From Larix sibirica (Eukaryota; Streptophyta; Pinopsida; Pinales; Pinaceae), in the NCBI GenBank assembly GCA_004151065.3, contig NWUY0300009173.1, positions 93,741-118,183 of the forward strand: a stretch of DNA of 24,443 bases, given 5' to 3'. The notes beneath the pieces were generated by a model that was not told the origin of the DNA, searched no databases, and worked only from the letters and a program-made list of their open reading frames with translations. Shown in pieces: positions 1 to 9,777 of the stretch. Position 1 is the first letter of the stretch. Each line of letters opens with the position of its first letter. The position numbers and the translations under genes were made by a program.

Positions 1-616
1 TAGGATTCGAAGCTTTGTCGCGTGCTCCAACCCCCGTATGCTCTTCAGCTTCACACATCCATCTTCCCACAACTCCTCCAAAGATACCAATGTTTCCATA
101 CTTGGTAGCTCTTCTATCCCTATGCGCCCATTGACATATAGTGGAAGAAGCCTCGCAGATTTCTCCAACCTTGCCCACTAACATATAAAAGTAGAATTCT
201 TGTATATTGCTTCAACCCTCACTTACGATCAACTTCCCAAGCTTTGCACATTATGAAAACTCTTTTATGCTCTTCAACTACACACATCCATCAGCCCACA
301 ACTTCAAATATACCAATGTTTCTATATTGGGTAGCTCTTCTATATCAAAGTGACCACTAAAATATAATGGTAGAGGCCTTGTAGATTACTTTAACTCACT
401 TAGTCTCTTTTGTTGCACACACCCATTTGCCTCTAGGAACTCCAAAGCTACCAATGCATCTAGAGTAGACAACTCTTTTAACTTACAACATCTACTATCA
501 CATGGAAGTGGAAACTTTGTTGCCCAGTAACTACAATATTTGTGGAATATTGAAGTATTGCAACAACAACCACAATGCAATCCAAATTTGGGTGACCCAT
601 AATATTTCCAAATCAA
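1..616 (-). pseudogene. LRR-region fossil of a TNL-type resistance gene
   Basis: Read on the minus strand, this stretch gives at least three related units of a plant LRR domain. The best unit is open from 177 to the window edge and contains IEELPSMETLVSLEEL followed by GCVKLKSIRGLEHATKLRIL. A second unit (about 190-385) has DIEELPNIETLVYLKLWADG, and a third (386-616) has KLKELSTLDALVALEFLEANG. The pattern matches the LRR part of TIR-NBS-LRR intracellular immune receptors, where it recognises effectors or host targets. In-frame stops occur in the second unit (after GCV and after KEFS), at the end of the third unit (386-388) and further down the second (in VSEG*SN), and a frame change near 178-190 separates unit two from unit one. 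No TIR or NB-ARC motifs are visible upstream, so this is an isolated fragment. The 3' end lies beyond the left edge. The family is inferred from LRR style only. Confidence 0.75.
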
Positions 617-2526
617 GCATGTAGAGATAATTCATTTCATACCTCTGAAAAGAATGGAAAGACAAGTAGATGCTTTGCAAATTTGCTTCATGTTTAGATC
701 CCTTTGCCATTGTAGCCGATGGTGAACACATGATCCCAAGGAAAATATAAATAAATAAGTAGCCTAAAAGTAATGTAAATAATCGAGGATTCAAACCATC
801 ACAAAAACATCCTTAACAAAATACTAGCACAATTCAAACTGCTCAAATTAAGTGCAACAATAATTCATATAATAACTTCGGAAAAAAAATGTTCTACATA
901 TCAAGTTTAAGAACAAATGGTGTCATAATCACTTTCAAACAATTTAGGATAGAAATCGACAAATTCTTGGGCATGCTATCGATGGTTATAAGAAGAGGGA
1001 AATACATATGTATAATTCTAATACTCTGGTCATTTTATTATATGCTTTATATGTGTGCTTAGACTCCTCAAGGCCATACATAACAATATAGGTTCCAAGA
1101 TCTATTGGTATAATCCAAGATACAATAACATCCACACCCACATAGTCTCCTTGAGTGATGTGAACTTGAAAAAAACCAATAATAAATCAATATCGACAAA
1201 ATCAAATCCAACTAGTAGACATGGAAATTGATAATTCATTTGATAACAATTGAAAAATTCACTGCCCTACTAGTTAAGAAAGAACAAAGAACAATAAGAA
1301 GTGGTATTACTTGTTGAAGAGCATCGTAACCAAGGGTAATATAAAATAAACATTCTCCATGGGCATGTCCACATCATTGTTCAACCTACATAGACATCTG
1401 CTAGTAATTCTTGCTTGAACTGGCATACAAACATTCAACCTCACCAATACAAACACCAAAAATAAGTATTGTTTGATTGCTTCCATTTTACACTAATCTA
1501 GGAGGATCCTCACAATTAGTCCAATTAGAAAATTCCCAGATCAATTTTCAAAACAAAATTGGAAGCTTCTTCTTCTAGAGAAATCCGTGGGTGAATTTGA
1601 AGGACAATTTATGCCAATAGGAAATGCATCCATGTTCACTTATGCCATGATATGATGCCTTGAGGGGGTAGGATTTTATGAGCTTCTCAATGAATATCTA
1701 GTCAATTAGATGAGTTTCTAGCATTGGGTAGTTTCAAGCACATGGTGCAAAACTAACCCCACCATTTCATATGCTCGAATGATCTCTACAATTTGAGGAC
1801 TTTTTTTGAATTGATTTGATGCTATAAATATGGTTTGAGTTTACCATGAAAAAGGGGAAAGAACCCAATCACATGGTGCATCCAACCATCAAGTCCTTTT
1901 ACAATCAATTTGATTCACACAACCTATTAATAAATTGCACTTAGACTCTATAATTGTGCCCCTCATACATAGAGAATTGCGTGGTATAGGTTGCTCTATT
2001 GATTGGGCATAATTGTTGGCTCAATCAAGGAAATTTAAACTACAAAATCATTCAGAGGAGAATCCCCTTCACTGGGAGAAAAATATAGCATGAGTTCATT
2101 AATTATAGGGAGAAACCCTTGTAATATTCCTAGAGAACATCATCAAATATTTTTTGTAGACTGATGGCCATGTAAAGATCCATAATCATGTACTTGCATC
2201 ATTCTTAATGGATCCATTCCTCACTTGAAGTGGACCCGTAGATGTAGCCCATATAGGTGAACTCAACTATCAATTTGTTGAGTATTGATTGTGACGTTTT
2301 AGTTTTTTTTATTATTTTAAATTTCAATATCCGAATGCTAGCTTTTATATTCATTCAACCAATTTCTTTAACACAATTATGGGAAATTGAGAAAGAATCC
2401 GAATTAGTAGAATGGAGCATTTTAGCGCTAATTTCAGATCAAGTTTGGTATTAGAGAAATTGATTAGGGAATGCCAATTTGGATTTGCACAAGTGTTGGT
2501 GTTGAATGCTAACTAGGTCTAAGATC
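617..2526. other. No recognisable gene
   Basis: AT-rich sequence with stops in all frames. The longest open frames (for example 531-794 minus and 2257-2454 plus) are short, hydrophobic or low-complexity in translation and carry no motif I recognise. The 531-794 frame overlaps the LRR fossil in a different phase. No LTR end, tRNA-like or array structure was noticed. Confidence 0.5.
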
Positions 2527-2693
2527 AAGTGGGGAGAAATTTTGCTTGAAGAGTACAATCATCTTCAAGCCGTGCATTCCAAAGTCAAGGAATGGAGTCT
2601 TCAAAGGAATGAAACTTCTTCGAATATGAAGCAATGTTTCGAAAAGCCTTTTTGGAGATAAAAACCATGATGGAAGAATCATATAAGGAATGA
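2527..2693 (+). pseudogene. Short coding-like relic, family unknown
   Basis: A 45-codon stretch (2527-2661) reads as a hydrophilic, helix-like peptide containing GEILLEEYNHLQAVHSKVKE and ends at a stop. In another frame the sequence continues in similar style (EYEAMFRKAFLEIKTMMEES) to a stop at 2691. This is what a frameshifted coding relic would look like, with charged and hydrophobic residues alternating as in a coiled coil. It lies just before the 12-bp array, but I cannot show the two belong together. It could equally be chance. Confidence 0.2.
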
Positions 2694-2865
2694 AAGAAGA
2701 ATGAAGAAGGCCCCACTACAATAAAGCTGGCAATTAGCAACTAATTTAACATGCTTTTTACTGTATTTTTTTGTCCAATCAAGTGAGGATCTTTGGCATT
2801 AAACTTGGCCTAAACTTGCAATTTTTTAATGCATCGAGATATGCGTCCCCTTTAGTGTTGGGAAT

Positions 2866-3955
2866 AACATCCACTTTAGCATCCCATTTAATGTCCACTT
2901 TAGCATCCCATTTAGCACCATCATTAGTGCCAAGCATTTCCCTAGGTTTAATGTAAGGAGATAGGGGTCATGACAAGGTTTGCACATGTATAATGCCAAA
3001 AAGAGGTCATTTTATTGATTTTTAACGTCTAATTTAACACCAATTTAGCACTTCGTTTGGCATCCATGTTTGCATACACATTGGATATAGCTTGAGCATC
3101 CACTTTTGCATCCATTTTTGCTTCCAATTTAGGACTAGGCTTGGCATCCACATTAGCACCCACATTAGCACCCACTTTGGAATCCATGTTTGCTTCCACA
3201 TTAGCACCAAGTTTTACTTCCTCTTTAGTGCCACGTTTGATGTCTTTAGCACTACGGTTAACGTCCACTTTAACATCCAATATGACATCCTTGTTTGCTT
3301 CCATATTAGCGTCAGGCCTGCTTGCTTCTTTTTTGCTCATGCCTTTCCCAATGCGGCTTCACAACTTCATTCCTCACACTACTTGGGTCAAATGAGTCAC
3401 TTACCATACCTCTTCTTTCTTGGGTCATATGTGGCTTCCACTTTAGCACCAAGTTTGGAATCCACTTTAATGCCCAGTTTGGCATCCCTATTTGCTTCCA
3501 CATTAGTGCCATGTGTGGCTTCCCCTTTAGTGCCAAGTTTGACATCCACTTTAACGCTGAGTTTTGCATTCATGTTTGCTTCCAATTTAACACCATGATG
3601 TTTGGCTTCCACATTATCACAAGGTTTAGCAACCACTTTATCACCTATTTTAACATCCATGTTTGCTTCCACAATAACTCTACAATTATCTTCCTGTTTA
3701 GGACCTATTGTTGCTTCCCATTTAGGACATATGTTTGCTTCCTATTTTGCTTCTGCATCAACATCACTTTTAGCTTCCCATTTAGCACCAAGTTTTGTGT
3801 CTAATTTTGCTTCTTCATTTATGCTAGATTTGAATTCCATTTTATCTCCTAGTTGTGCTTCCTCTTTTGCTTCCTCATTAACACCACATTATGCTTCCTA
3901 TTTAGCTCCTAGGTTATCATCAAATTTGTGCAAATATTTGCTTCCACATTAGTGT
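2866..3955. repeat. Degenerate tandem array with 12-bp period
   Basis: The plus strand is built from variants of a 12-base unit such as tccactttagca, cttccacattag and catccatgtttg, often combined into 36-base blocks. About 1.1 kb is covered, with less regular stretches near 2940-3050 and 3325-3430. Because 12 is a multiple of 3 and most units lack stops, several frames on both strands stay open and give four-residue repeats: on the minus strand NVEA/NMDA/KVGA/KLEA-like, on the plus strand STLA/SHLA/PSLV-like. That explains the overlapping open frames here without requiring a gene. The minus-strand reading (3029-3340 and 3397-3672) is strongly hydrophilic, lysine- and asparagine-rich, and its two halves are in different frames. 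The array stops exactly at the LTR boundary at 3956. Confidence 0.85.
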
Positions 3956-4032
3956 TGTTATCCCTAAGGTCTACACTGTAATGCTACAGGGAAAAGCTAG
4001 GGCACTTACGTAGGAATATCAAATACATTTGA

Positions 4033-4082
4033 TTTATTTTGGAGTGTTCGAGTAAAGGATAACCAAGAAGGGCCTATATATA
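4033..4082 (-). promoter_or_regulatory. LTR 1 TATA box and polyadenylation signal
   Basis: The minus strand has TATATATAG at 4082-4074 and AATAAA at 4038-4033, roughly 120 and 80 bases before the 3' end of the LTR. The order TATA, AATAAA, LTR end is that expected for U3-R-U5, and both signals are conserved in LTR 2. Confidence 0.65.
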
Positions 4083-4403
4083 ATATGGGAGTAACATATA
4101 GCAAGGAACAATATGAACTTCACCTTTGAATTATGAACCATATGTGAATCAAAGTGTAATAATGGAATTGAACATAAATACACGAAATAAATAAGCTACA
4201 ACCTTCATGCATTCATATCTCATCCACCATATAATAGAGTTATATCTAGGAAACGAAAAGAAAACAAAGCATAATTGGTAGCCAATAAACACATACAGTG
4301 TACATGATATTAGTTTTGCAATCATGGTTATGCAACGCATATAAATTGTGTAATCAATTAGATAATTAGTTGATAATAGATAAGATGGTACAAAAAAGTT
4401 CAC

Positions 4404-4528
4404 AACTCATATATAGGCACAATCAACTCCCGAGGATGGACTTAGCTTAAGAGTCCGAAACATACGTAGAGTTTAAAAACTATACGCAGGCTATCCATAT
4501 CAAGTCTCCACAAAAAAAACTCATATAT
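4404..4528 (+). mobile_element. SINE-like insertion with target duplication
   Basis: LTR 1 carries 103 extra bases (4415-4517) absent from LTR 2. They are bracketed by the 11-base direct repeat aactcatatat (4404-4414 and 4518-4528), which occurs once in LTR 2, so the insertion and target duplication are directly visible. The insert ends in an A-rich tail. It contains TAGCTTAAGAGT (4443-4454), 11 of 12 positions agreeing with a Pol III A box, and gtttaaaaac (4471-4480), a weaker B-box-like match 28 bases downstream. Length, A tail, direct repeats and internal box order fit a short or truncated tRNA-derived SINE. Another small retroposed RNA is possible, since the B box is poor. Confidence 0.6.
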
Positions 4529-5253
4529 TATCAGATGTTCATAGGAGACTGTAAAGTATATTAAAAAAAATAACCAGACCATCCAGTGGTATCTAGAAAT
4601 CGAACCACCACCTTCCCGTAGGAAGAACCCCCTCTTCTTTTCACTTCATATTTTATATAGAAAGTTTTACAAATTTGAGATCCAAAAATTATGGATCTAT
4701 GATCAAAACATAATCCTATAACGGATGAATCTTTAAAAAATCATTGATCTCTCATGTGATGGCTGAAATGATCAAGGGAGATGATAAATTTGATTTACTA
4801 GTCGAACTGACGAGGTGTCATTTCAATTGTTGATTTGTCACTTTTGCAAGAAGTTAATTCTTGCAAAATCTAGGAAAATTGACTCCAAATATCCATTCTA
4901 ATATCTTAAACCGTTATAGATGTTACAAAGCTGAAAGATGTTTTTGTAAATCACCCGATTTATGAAGTGGGTTTTTAACCGTTTAAAGTAATTGCTTACG
5001 ATTGGGTCAGAATATTATCCCTAATTTAATGACTAAAAAGGCCAGTTATAGGAAAATCTGGTAAAATCCTGAAAAATAGGGTTCAAAGGTGCCATGTGTA
5101 TCTCCCAAATCATGATACTTGTGTAAAAAATGAGAGAGGTTTTTTTAATTTGGCCTGTTACCAACAAAAACCTCTCTTTTTTTCAAATTTTCTTCTCCAG
5201 CTTCTTGGAATATATGCCTGAAGTCAATGACTAAAACAATCACCTATAGTCAG

Positions 5254-5294
5254 TTTTGCAACGCAACTGCAAAACTGTTCTGCAGCACAACTCG
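5254..5294. repeat. 24-bp minisatellite, short allele in LTR 1
   Basis: About 1.7 copies of a 24-base unit resembling ttttgcaacgcaactgcaaa. The matching place in LTR 2 (8471-8554) has about 3.5 copies, so this is a copy-number difference between the two LTRs of one element. Confidence 0.7.
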
Positions 5295-5608
5295 TTTAAG
5301 GAATCTCTAGCCCTTAAAACTAGTCTCCTCTTTTCCAAATGCCGAGGATTAGACACATGGATGAAACCTGCAAGACTAACAGGAAAACAAACACTATGCA
5401 AACATTGTACCATCTCAACATGCTTAACTAACTAATTATCAAACTGAAAATAGAAAAGAACACAACAAGCATAGAGACTATAAGAAATAACTTTAAGAAT
5501 AGGTGTTCGTCTTAGGAAAATTCCTTGGGGTAGGTTAGATAGTTTAAAAATTTCATATTTTCAAGTTTTGAAAAGTAGAAACCCGAGGTGCAGACCTAGG
5601 TACTAACA

Positions 5609-6120
5609 CTGGCTCCAACTGGGGATGGCATACTCCATGCAAGCTGCCAAGAACTGTAGACCGCGTGCCTTGAATTCCATTGGGCTTATGGATTCTTTAT
5701 TTAACTATTCTACTGCAAATCAAACTAAAAATGAAATTCTTGAAGAAACGAGCTTATTTATTTACATATCCTACGCTAATCTACTAAACTGCTTTGATCA
5801 AGTGTATGAAAATTTCGAGTTCAACCATTCAAGCATATAGTTGGTTACATGAAATTTTTGAATGTATCCATGTGGGAGAGTACAAAATTAATATAACATC
5901 AACAACAAAAAATTCATGTAAAGCATGCACTCACAACCAAAAATTGACAACATGCTGAAAAATTGCAACATCTGGAATTTTTGACAAAAAGAACTCCAAC
6001 AAACCTGCTACTGGATCGTCAATCTCATGAAAAATTTCCCACTGATTTAAAAGACAGATCTACTCATGTGTAATTTTTACATCGTTGAATAAGCTTCAAT
6101 CCTCTTGTTCTCCGAAACAA
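5609..6120 (-). other. Internal 3' untranslated part of the gag element
   Basis: Non-coding sequence between the gag fossil and LTR 1. Its partner at 8870-9370 is clearly similar. The bases next to the LTR on the minus strand (CCAGTTGGAGCCAG) sit where a polypurine tract should be but are only partly purine. A short plus-strand open frame (5625-5840) has no recognisable content. Confidence 0.6.
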
Positions 6121-7110
6121 CTAATAAATATCATCTACTTCATAAAGGTTAGGAGCAACAAATTCTTCTATTTCTGATTGAAGAATAACAGATTCACCAA
6201 TTTTCCAAGATTGCTGATCCATATCTATCGAAAAACATGACAATGATGGATGATATTGTAGTCCCCCTTCATTTTCAACTGCTGCAATTTATTTTAACTC
6301 AATTTAATTTCCTTCACTACTTTCCCATTCATCAGATTCATAACTGTCATTGACCGGTTCATTGCTGCAAAGTGAAACGTAGGCAGATGTAGAAATATGC
6401 TCTGCTGAAGCATCCTCATACTCATCATAAACATGTTCTTTATTGCAAATTAATGTACAAACTTGCACTTCTTCATCCAAGTATTCATCAAATAAAGGCT
6501 AATCTTCATAAAAAACTGGGACAATATTTACATTTGATGTAATATCAAATGCATTCACATCCCTTCTAACATCATTACTATCATTAAAATCAACATAAGC
6601 ATATTCCTCTTGTGTAGAAGGACAAAAATAAGATTCAAGTATAATGGATTCTTCATCCATGCCTCCAACAACAATTTCCTTTTCATGCACATTTCCAGCA
6701 TTGTCATCTACTGTATTCTTAATATGCAACTCATGTTCCTCACAACAATTTTCAAATAGAAATTCAGCTGAAAAATACCTTTTACAATGCTTATTGAATA
6801 CTGTGTGAAACTCTTCCATGGAAGATATGCTAGAGTGAGGGAGAGATTGATACCATTGTCTCGCATCACCCTCCAATGAATACATGAATAGCTTCATCAT
6901 CACGTCCTCATGATGAATGTCCATTAGATGGACGTGCTTATAAAATTCTAATAAAATCTTCGCATGATTATCATTCTCACCCTCTCTGAACTTGGGAAGG
7001 CAATCTTTCCATTCATCTACAGGAGGAACCGGATTCAGGTAACCAAGAACTACTGAGAAATTGAGTGGAGAAAATATACGAGTTAAGATAACATCCACTG
7101 TTCTCGTCAT
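6121..7110 (-). pseudogene. gag: Retrotransposon gag fossil
   Basis: This is a 330-codon frame from the ATG at 7110 to a stop at 6121, interrupted by in-frame stops (first at 6499-6501, two more near 6300). The first 203 codons are intact. Residues of about 45-120 match the plant retrotransposon Gag domain: HAKILLEFYKHV, then SLEGDARQWYQSLP, then SSMEEFHTVFNKHCKRYF, including the typical A.xWY.xLP and late aromatic residues. The rest is an acidic region (YESDEWESSEGN) followed by LKIGESVILQSEIE-like residues better kept in the second copy at 9426-9731. Gag would form the cytoplasmic particle that packages the element RNA. No CCHC zinc knuckle is seen. No pol frame follows, which defines the element as non-autonomous. 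The ATG is chosen as the first in the open frame after the leader. Confidence 0.8.
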
Positions 7111-7285
7111 TCTAGATCAGTGGAATTTCCAATGGAAACATGAAAGATAGAGTCGCTGGTGAAAGATCTGCAGTCTAATGCAATGTCTAACCCCTGTTCA
7201 CCATCAGGAATTAGATCTCGTCAATAAAAAATTTTCCAGGGAATATAACTTCGCAACTTCGCTACCCGGAAACAATGCTAGAAAA
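7111..7285 (-). other. Leader between 5' LTR and gag
   Basis: This is the 175 bases between the end of LTR 2 and the gag ATG, where the primer binding site should begin directly at the LTR. The minus strand there reads TTTTCTAGCATTGTTTCC, with no TGG and no match to the common initiator-methionine tRNA site. The site may have decayed, use another tRNA, or have been lost. Confidence 0.5.
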
Positions 7286-7362
7286 TGTTATCCTTACAAT
7301 CTGCACTGGACTGCTATAGGGAAAAGATAGGGCACTTAGGTAGGAAGATCAAATACATTTGG

Positions 7363-7412
7363 TTTATTTTGGAGTGGTTGAGTAAAGGCTAACCAAGAAG
7401 GGCCTATATATA
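7363..7412 (-). promoter_or_regulatory. LTR 2 TATA box and polyadenylation signal
   Basis: TATATATAG at 7412-7404 and AATAAA at 7368-7363 on the minus strand, in the same order and spacing as LTR 1. As part of the 5' LTR this would be the start point for element transcription. The start site itself, expected about 30 bases downstream, cannot be fixed from sequence. Confidence 0.65.
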
Positions 7413-8470
7413 ATATGGGAGTAACATATAACAAGGAAAAATATGAACTTCAGGTTTTGAATTATGAACCATATGTGAATCAGAGTGTAATAATAGAACT
7501 GGACATAAATACATGAAAGAAATAAGCTACAACTTTAATGCATTCATATCTCATCCACCATATAACAGAGTTATATCTAGAAAACTAAAAGAAAACAGAG
7601 CATAATTGGTAGGCAATAAACACATACAATGTACATGATATTAGTTCTGCAATCATGGTTATGCAGCGCATATAAATTGTGTAACCAATTAGATAATCAG
7701 TTTCTAACAGATAAGATGGCACAAAAAAGTTCACAACTCATATATTATTAGATGTTCATAGGAGATTGTAAAGTATGCTTACAAAAATACCCAGACCATC
7801 TAGTCGTATCCAAAAATCAAACCACTAGCTTCCCATAGGAATAACCCCCTCTTCTTTTCACTTCATAGTTTATATAGAAATTTTTACAAATTTGAGATCC
7901 AAAAATAATGGATCTATAATCAAAACATAATCCTCTAATGTATGAATCTTAAAACAACTCATTGATCTCTCATGTGCTGGTTGCAATGATAAAGGTAGAT
8001 GATAAATCTGATGTACAAGCCAAACTGATGAGGTGTCCTTTCAACTGTTGATTTGTCACTTTTGCAAGAAATTAATTCTGGCTAAATCTAGGAAAATTGG
8101 CTCCAAAGATCCATTCGAATATCTTAAACTATGATAGATGTTACAAAATTGAAAGAGGTTTTTGTAAATCCCCCATTTATGAAGTGGGGTTTTAACGATT
8201 TCAAGTAATTCCTTACAATTGAGTTAGAATCTTCTCCCGAATTTAATGACTAAAACAGTCAGTTACAGGAAAATCCGACAAAATCCTGAAAAATAGGCTT
8301 CAAAGTGCCATGTGTATCTCCCAAATCATGACATCTGTGTAAAACATGAGAGAGGTTTTTGTAATTTGGCCCGTTCCCAACAAAAAAATCTTTTGGTTTT
8401 CAAAAATGATTCTCGAGCTTCTCGAAATCTATGCCTGGAGTCGATGACTTAAAGAGTCACCTACAGGCAG

Positions 8471-8554
8471 TTCTGTAACACAGCTGTGAAACTATTCTAC
8501 AACATAGTTGCGAAACTGTTCTACAACATAGCTGCGGAATTGTTTTGCAACACG
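8471..8554. repeat. 24-bp minisatellite, long allele in LTR 2
   Basis: Three complete units (8471-8494, 8495-8518, 8519-8542) and a partial one, of the form ttctacaacatagttgcgaa plus four bases. Expanded relative to LTR 1. Confidence 0.8.
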
Positions 8555-8869
8555 TTTAAGGAAATTCTAGCCCTTAAACCTAGTCTCCTGTTTTCCAAAT
8601 GCTGGGCCTTGGACACATGGATGAAACCTGCAAGACTAACAGGACATCAAACACTATGCAAACTTTGTACAATTTCAACATGCTTAACTAACTAATTATC
8701 AAATTGCAAACTTAAAATAACACAACAAGCATAGAGACTATACAACAAAACTTTAAGAATAGGTGTTTGTCTTAGGAAAATTCCTTGGGGTGCGTTAGGA
8801 TAGATTAAAAATTTTAGATTCTCAAGTTTCGAAGAGTAGCAACCCTAGGTGCAGACCTAGGTACCAACA

Positions 8870-9777
8870 CTAGCTCCAACTGGGGATGGCATGATCCCTG
8901 CGAGTTGCCAAGAATTGTAGACCATGTGCCTTGAATTCCATTGAGCTCATGGAGTATTTATTTCACTATTCTACTGAAAAGCAAACTAAAAATGAACTGC
9001 TTGAAGAAACGAGCTTATTTATGTACATATCCTATGTTAATCTACTAGACTACTTTGATTAAGTGTATGAAAATTTCGAGTTCAACCATTCAAGCATATA
9101 GTTGATTACATGAAATTTCTGAATGTATCCATGCAGGAGAGTACAAAAATAATATAACATCAACAACAAAAATTTCATGTAAAGCATGTACTCACAACCA
9201 CAAATTGACAACATGCTAAAAACTTACAACATCTGGAATTTTTGACAAAAAGAACTCCAACAAACCTACTACTGGATCACCAATCTCATGAAAAATTTCC
9301 CACTGATTTAAAAGACAGATCTGCTCCTTTGTAATTGTTACATTGTTGAAAAGGTTGAAATCCTCTTGTTCTCTTCGAAACAATTGATAAATATCATTTA
9401 CTTCATAAAGGTTAGGAGCATAAAATTATTCTATTTCTGATTGAAGAATAACAGATTCACCAATTTTCAAAGATTGTTGATCCATATCTGTCAGAAAAGA
9501 GAACAATGATGGCTGATCTTGTAGGCCCCCTTCATTTTCAGCTACTGCAATTGATTTTAACTCAATGTCATTTCCTTCACTGCTTTCCCATTCATCAGAT
9601 TCATAAGTGTCATAGATTGGTTCATTGCTGCAAAGGGAAATACATGCGGATGTAGAAATATGTTCTGCTGAAGCATCCTCATACTCATCATAAACATGTT
9701 CTTTACTGCAAATTAATGTACAAACCTGCACTTCTTCATCCTAGTATTCATCAAATAAAGGCCGATATTCATAAAAA
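8870..9777 (-). mobile_element. Truncated second internal region of the gag element
   Basis: It matches 5609-6515 along its whole length (908 against 907 bases) and joins LTR 2 in the same orientation. The array is therefore LTR-internal-LTR-partial internal, as produced by recombination between LTRs or by tandem insertion. It ends at 9777, where a different sequence beginning TGTAATGTCCCC takes over, so the 5' part of gag and the outer LTR of this copy are missing. Confidence 0.75.
9380..9777 (-). pseudogene. gag: Gag C-terminal fossil, second copy
   Basis: It is the counterpart of the gag tail at 6121-6515. The central 101 codons (9426-9731) are open: VCTLICSKEHVYDEYEDA, then YDTYESDEWESSEGND, then SLKIGESVILQSEIE. 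Stops flank this at about 9741 (before DEEVQV) and at 9426-9428. Beyond the latter, residues such as APNLYEVNDIYQLFRREQED continue in frame. This copy is better preserved than the left one in this segment, which shows the two decayed independently after duplication. The Gag core domain is absent because of the truncation at 9777. Confidence 0.65.

Larger units (their letters stand above)
3956..5608 (-). repeat. LTR 1 (3' LTR of the gag element)
   Basis: It begins on the plus strand with tgttatcc and ends with actaaca, and matches 7286-8869 throughout. Similarity stops abruptly at 3956, where the 12-bp array begins. It is 1653 bp long against 1584 bp for LTR 2. A SINE-like insertion plus its duplicated target (114 bp) and two fewer 24-bp minisatellite units account for nearly all of the difference. 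U3 is very long (about 1.5 kb) and R-U5 short (about 100 bp). Confidence 0.8.
3956..8869 (-). mobile_element. Non-autonomous gag-only LTR retrotransposon
   Basis: Two long direct repeats (3956-5608 and 7286-8869) flank a 1.68-kb internal region whose only coding content is a gag fossil on the minus strand. The LTRs start and end in TG...CA with a TGTTA/TAACA terminal inverted repeat. Each has a minus-strand TATA box followed by AATAAA about 40 bases downstream, both within about 120 bases of the 3' LTR end. No protease, reverse transcriptase or integrase is present, so it would have depended on enzymes supplied by another element. This matches the known class of plant gag-carrying non-autonomous LTR elements (TR-GAG). 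By eye the first 200 bases of the LTRs differ by about one base in nine, which suggests an old insertion. No clear primer binding site follows the 5' LTR, and the polypurine tract is weak. Confidence 0.8.
7286..8869 (-). repeat. LTR 2 (shared 5' LTR)
   Basis: Partner of 3956-5608, starting tgttatcc and ending accaaca. It serves as 5' LTR for the gag element to its left and, because 8870-9777 repeats the internal region, also as 3' LTR of a second, truncated copy to its right. It lacks the SINE-like insertion. A short plus-strand open frame at 8486-8695 is a by-product of the 24-bp repeats. Confidence 0.8.

Noticed and set aside
3029-3672. Minus-strand lysine/asparagine-rich repeat proteins (3029-3340 and 3397-3672)
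   Set aside because: The frames exist because a 12-bp repeat lacks stops. Overlapping frames on the other strand are equally long and the two halves are out of phase.
4443-4480. Functional tRNA gene
   Set aside because: Only A/B-box-like words are present. The B box is poor and no cloverleaf can be formed.
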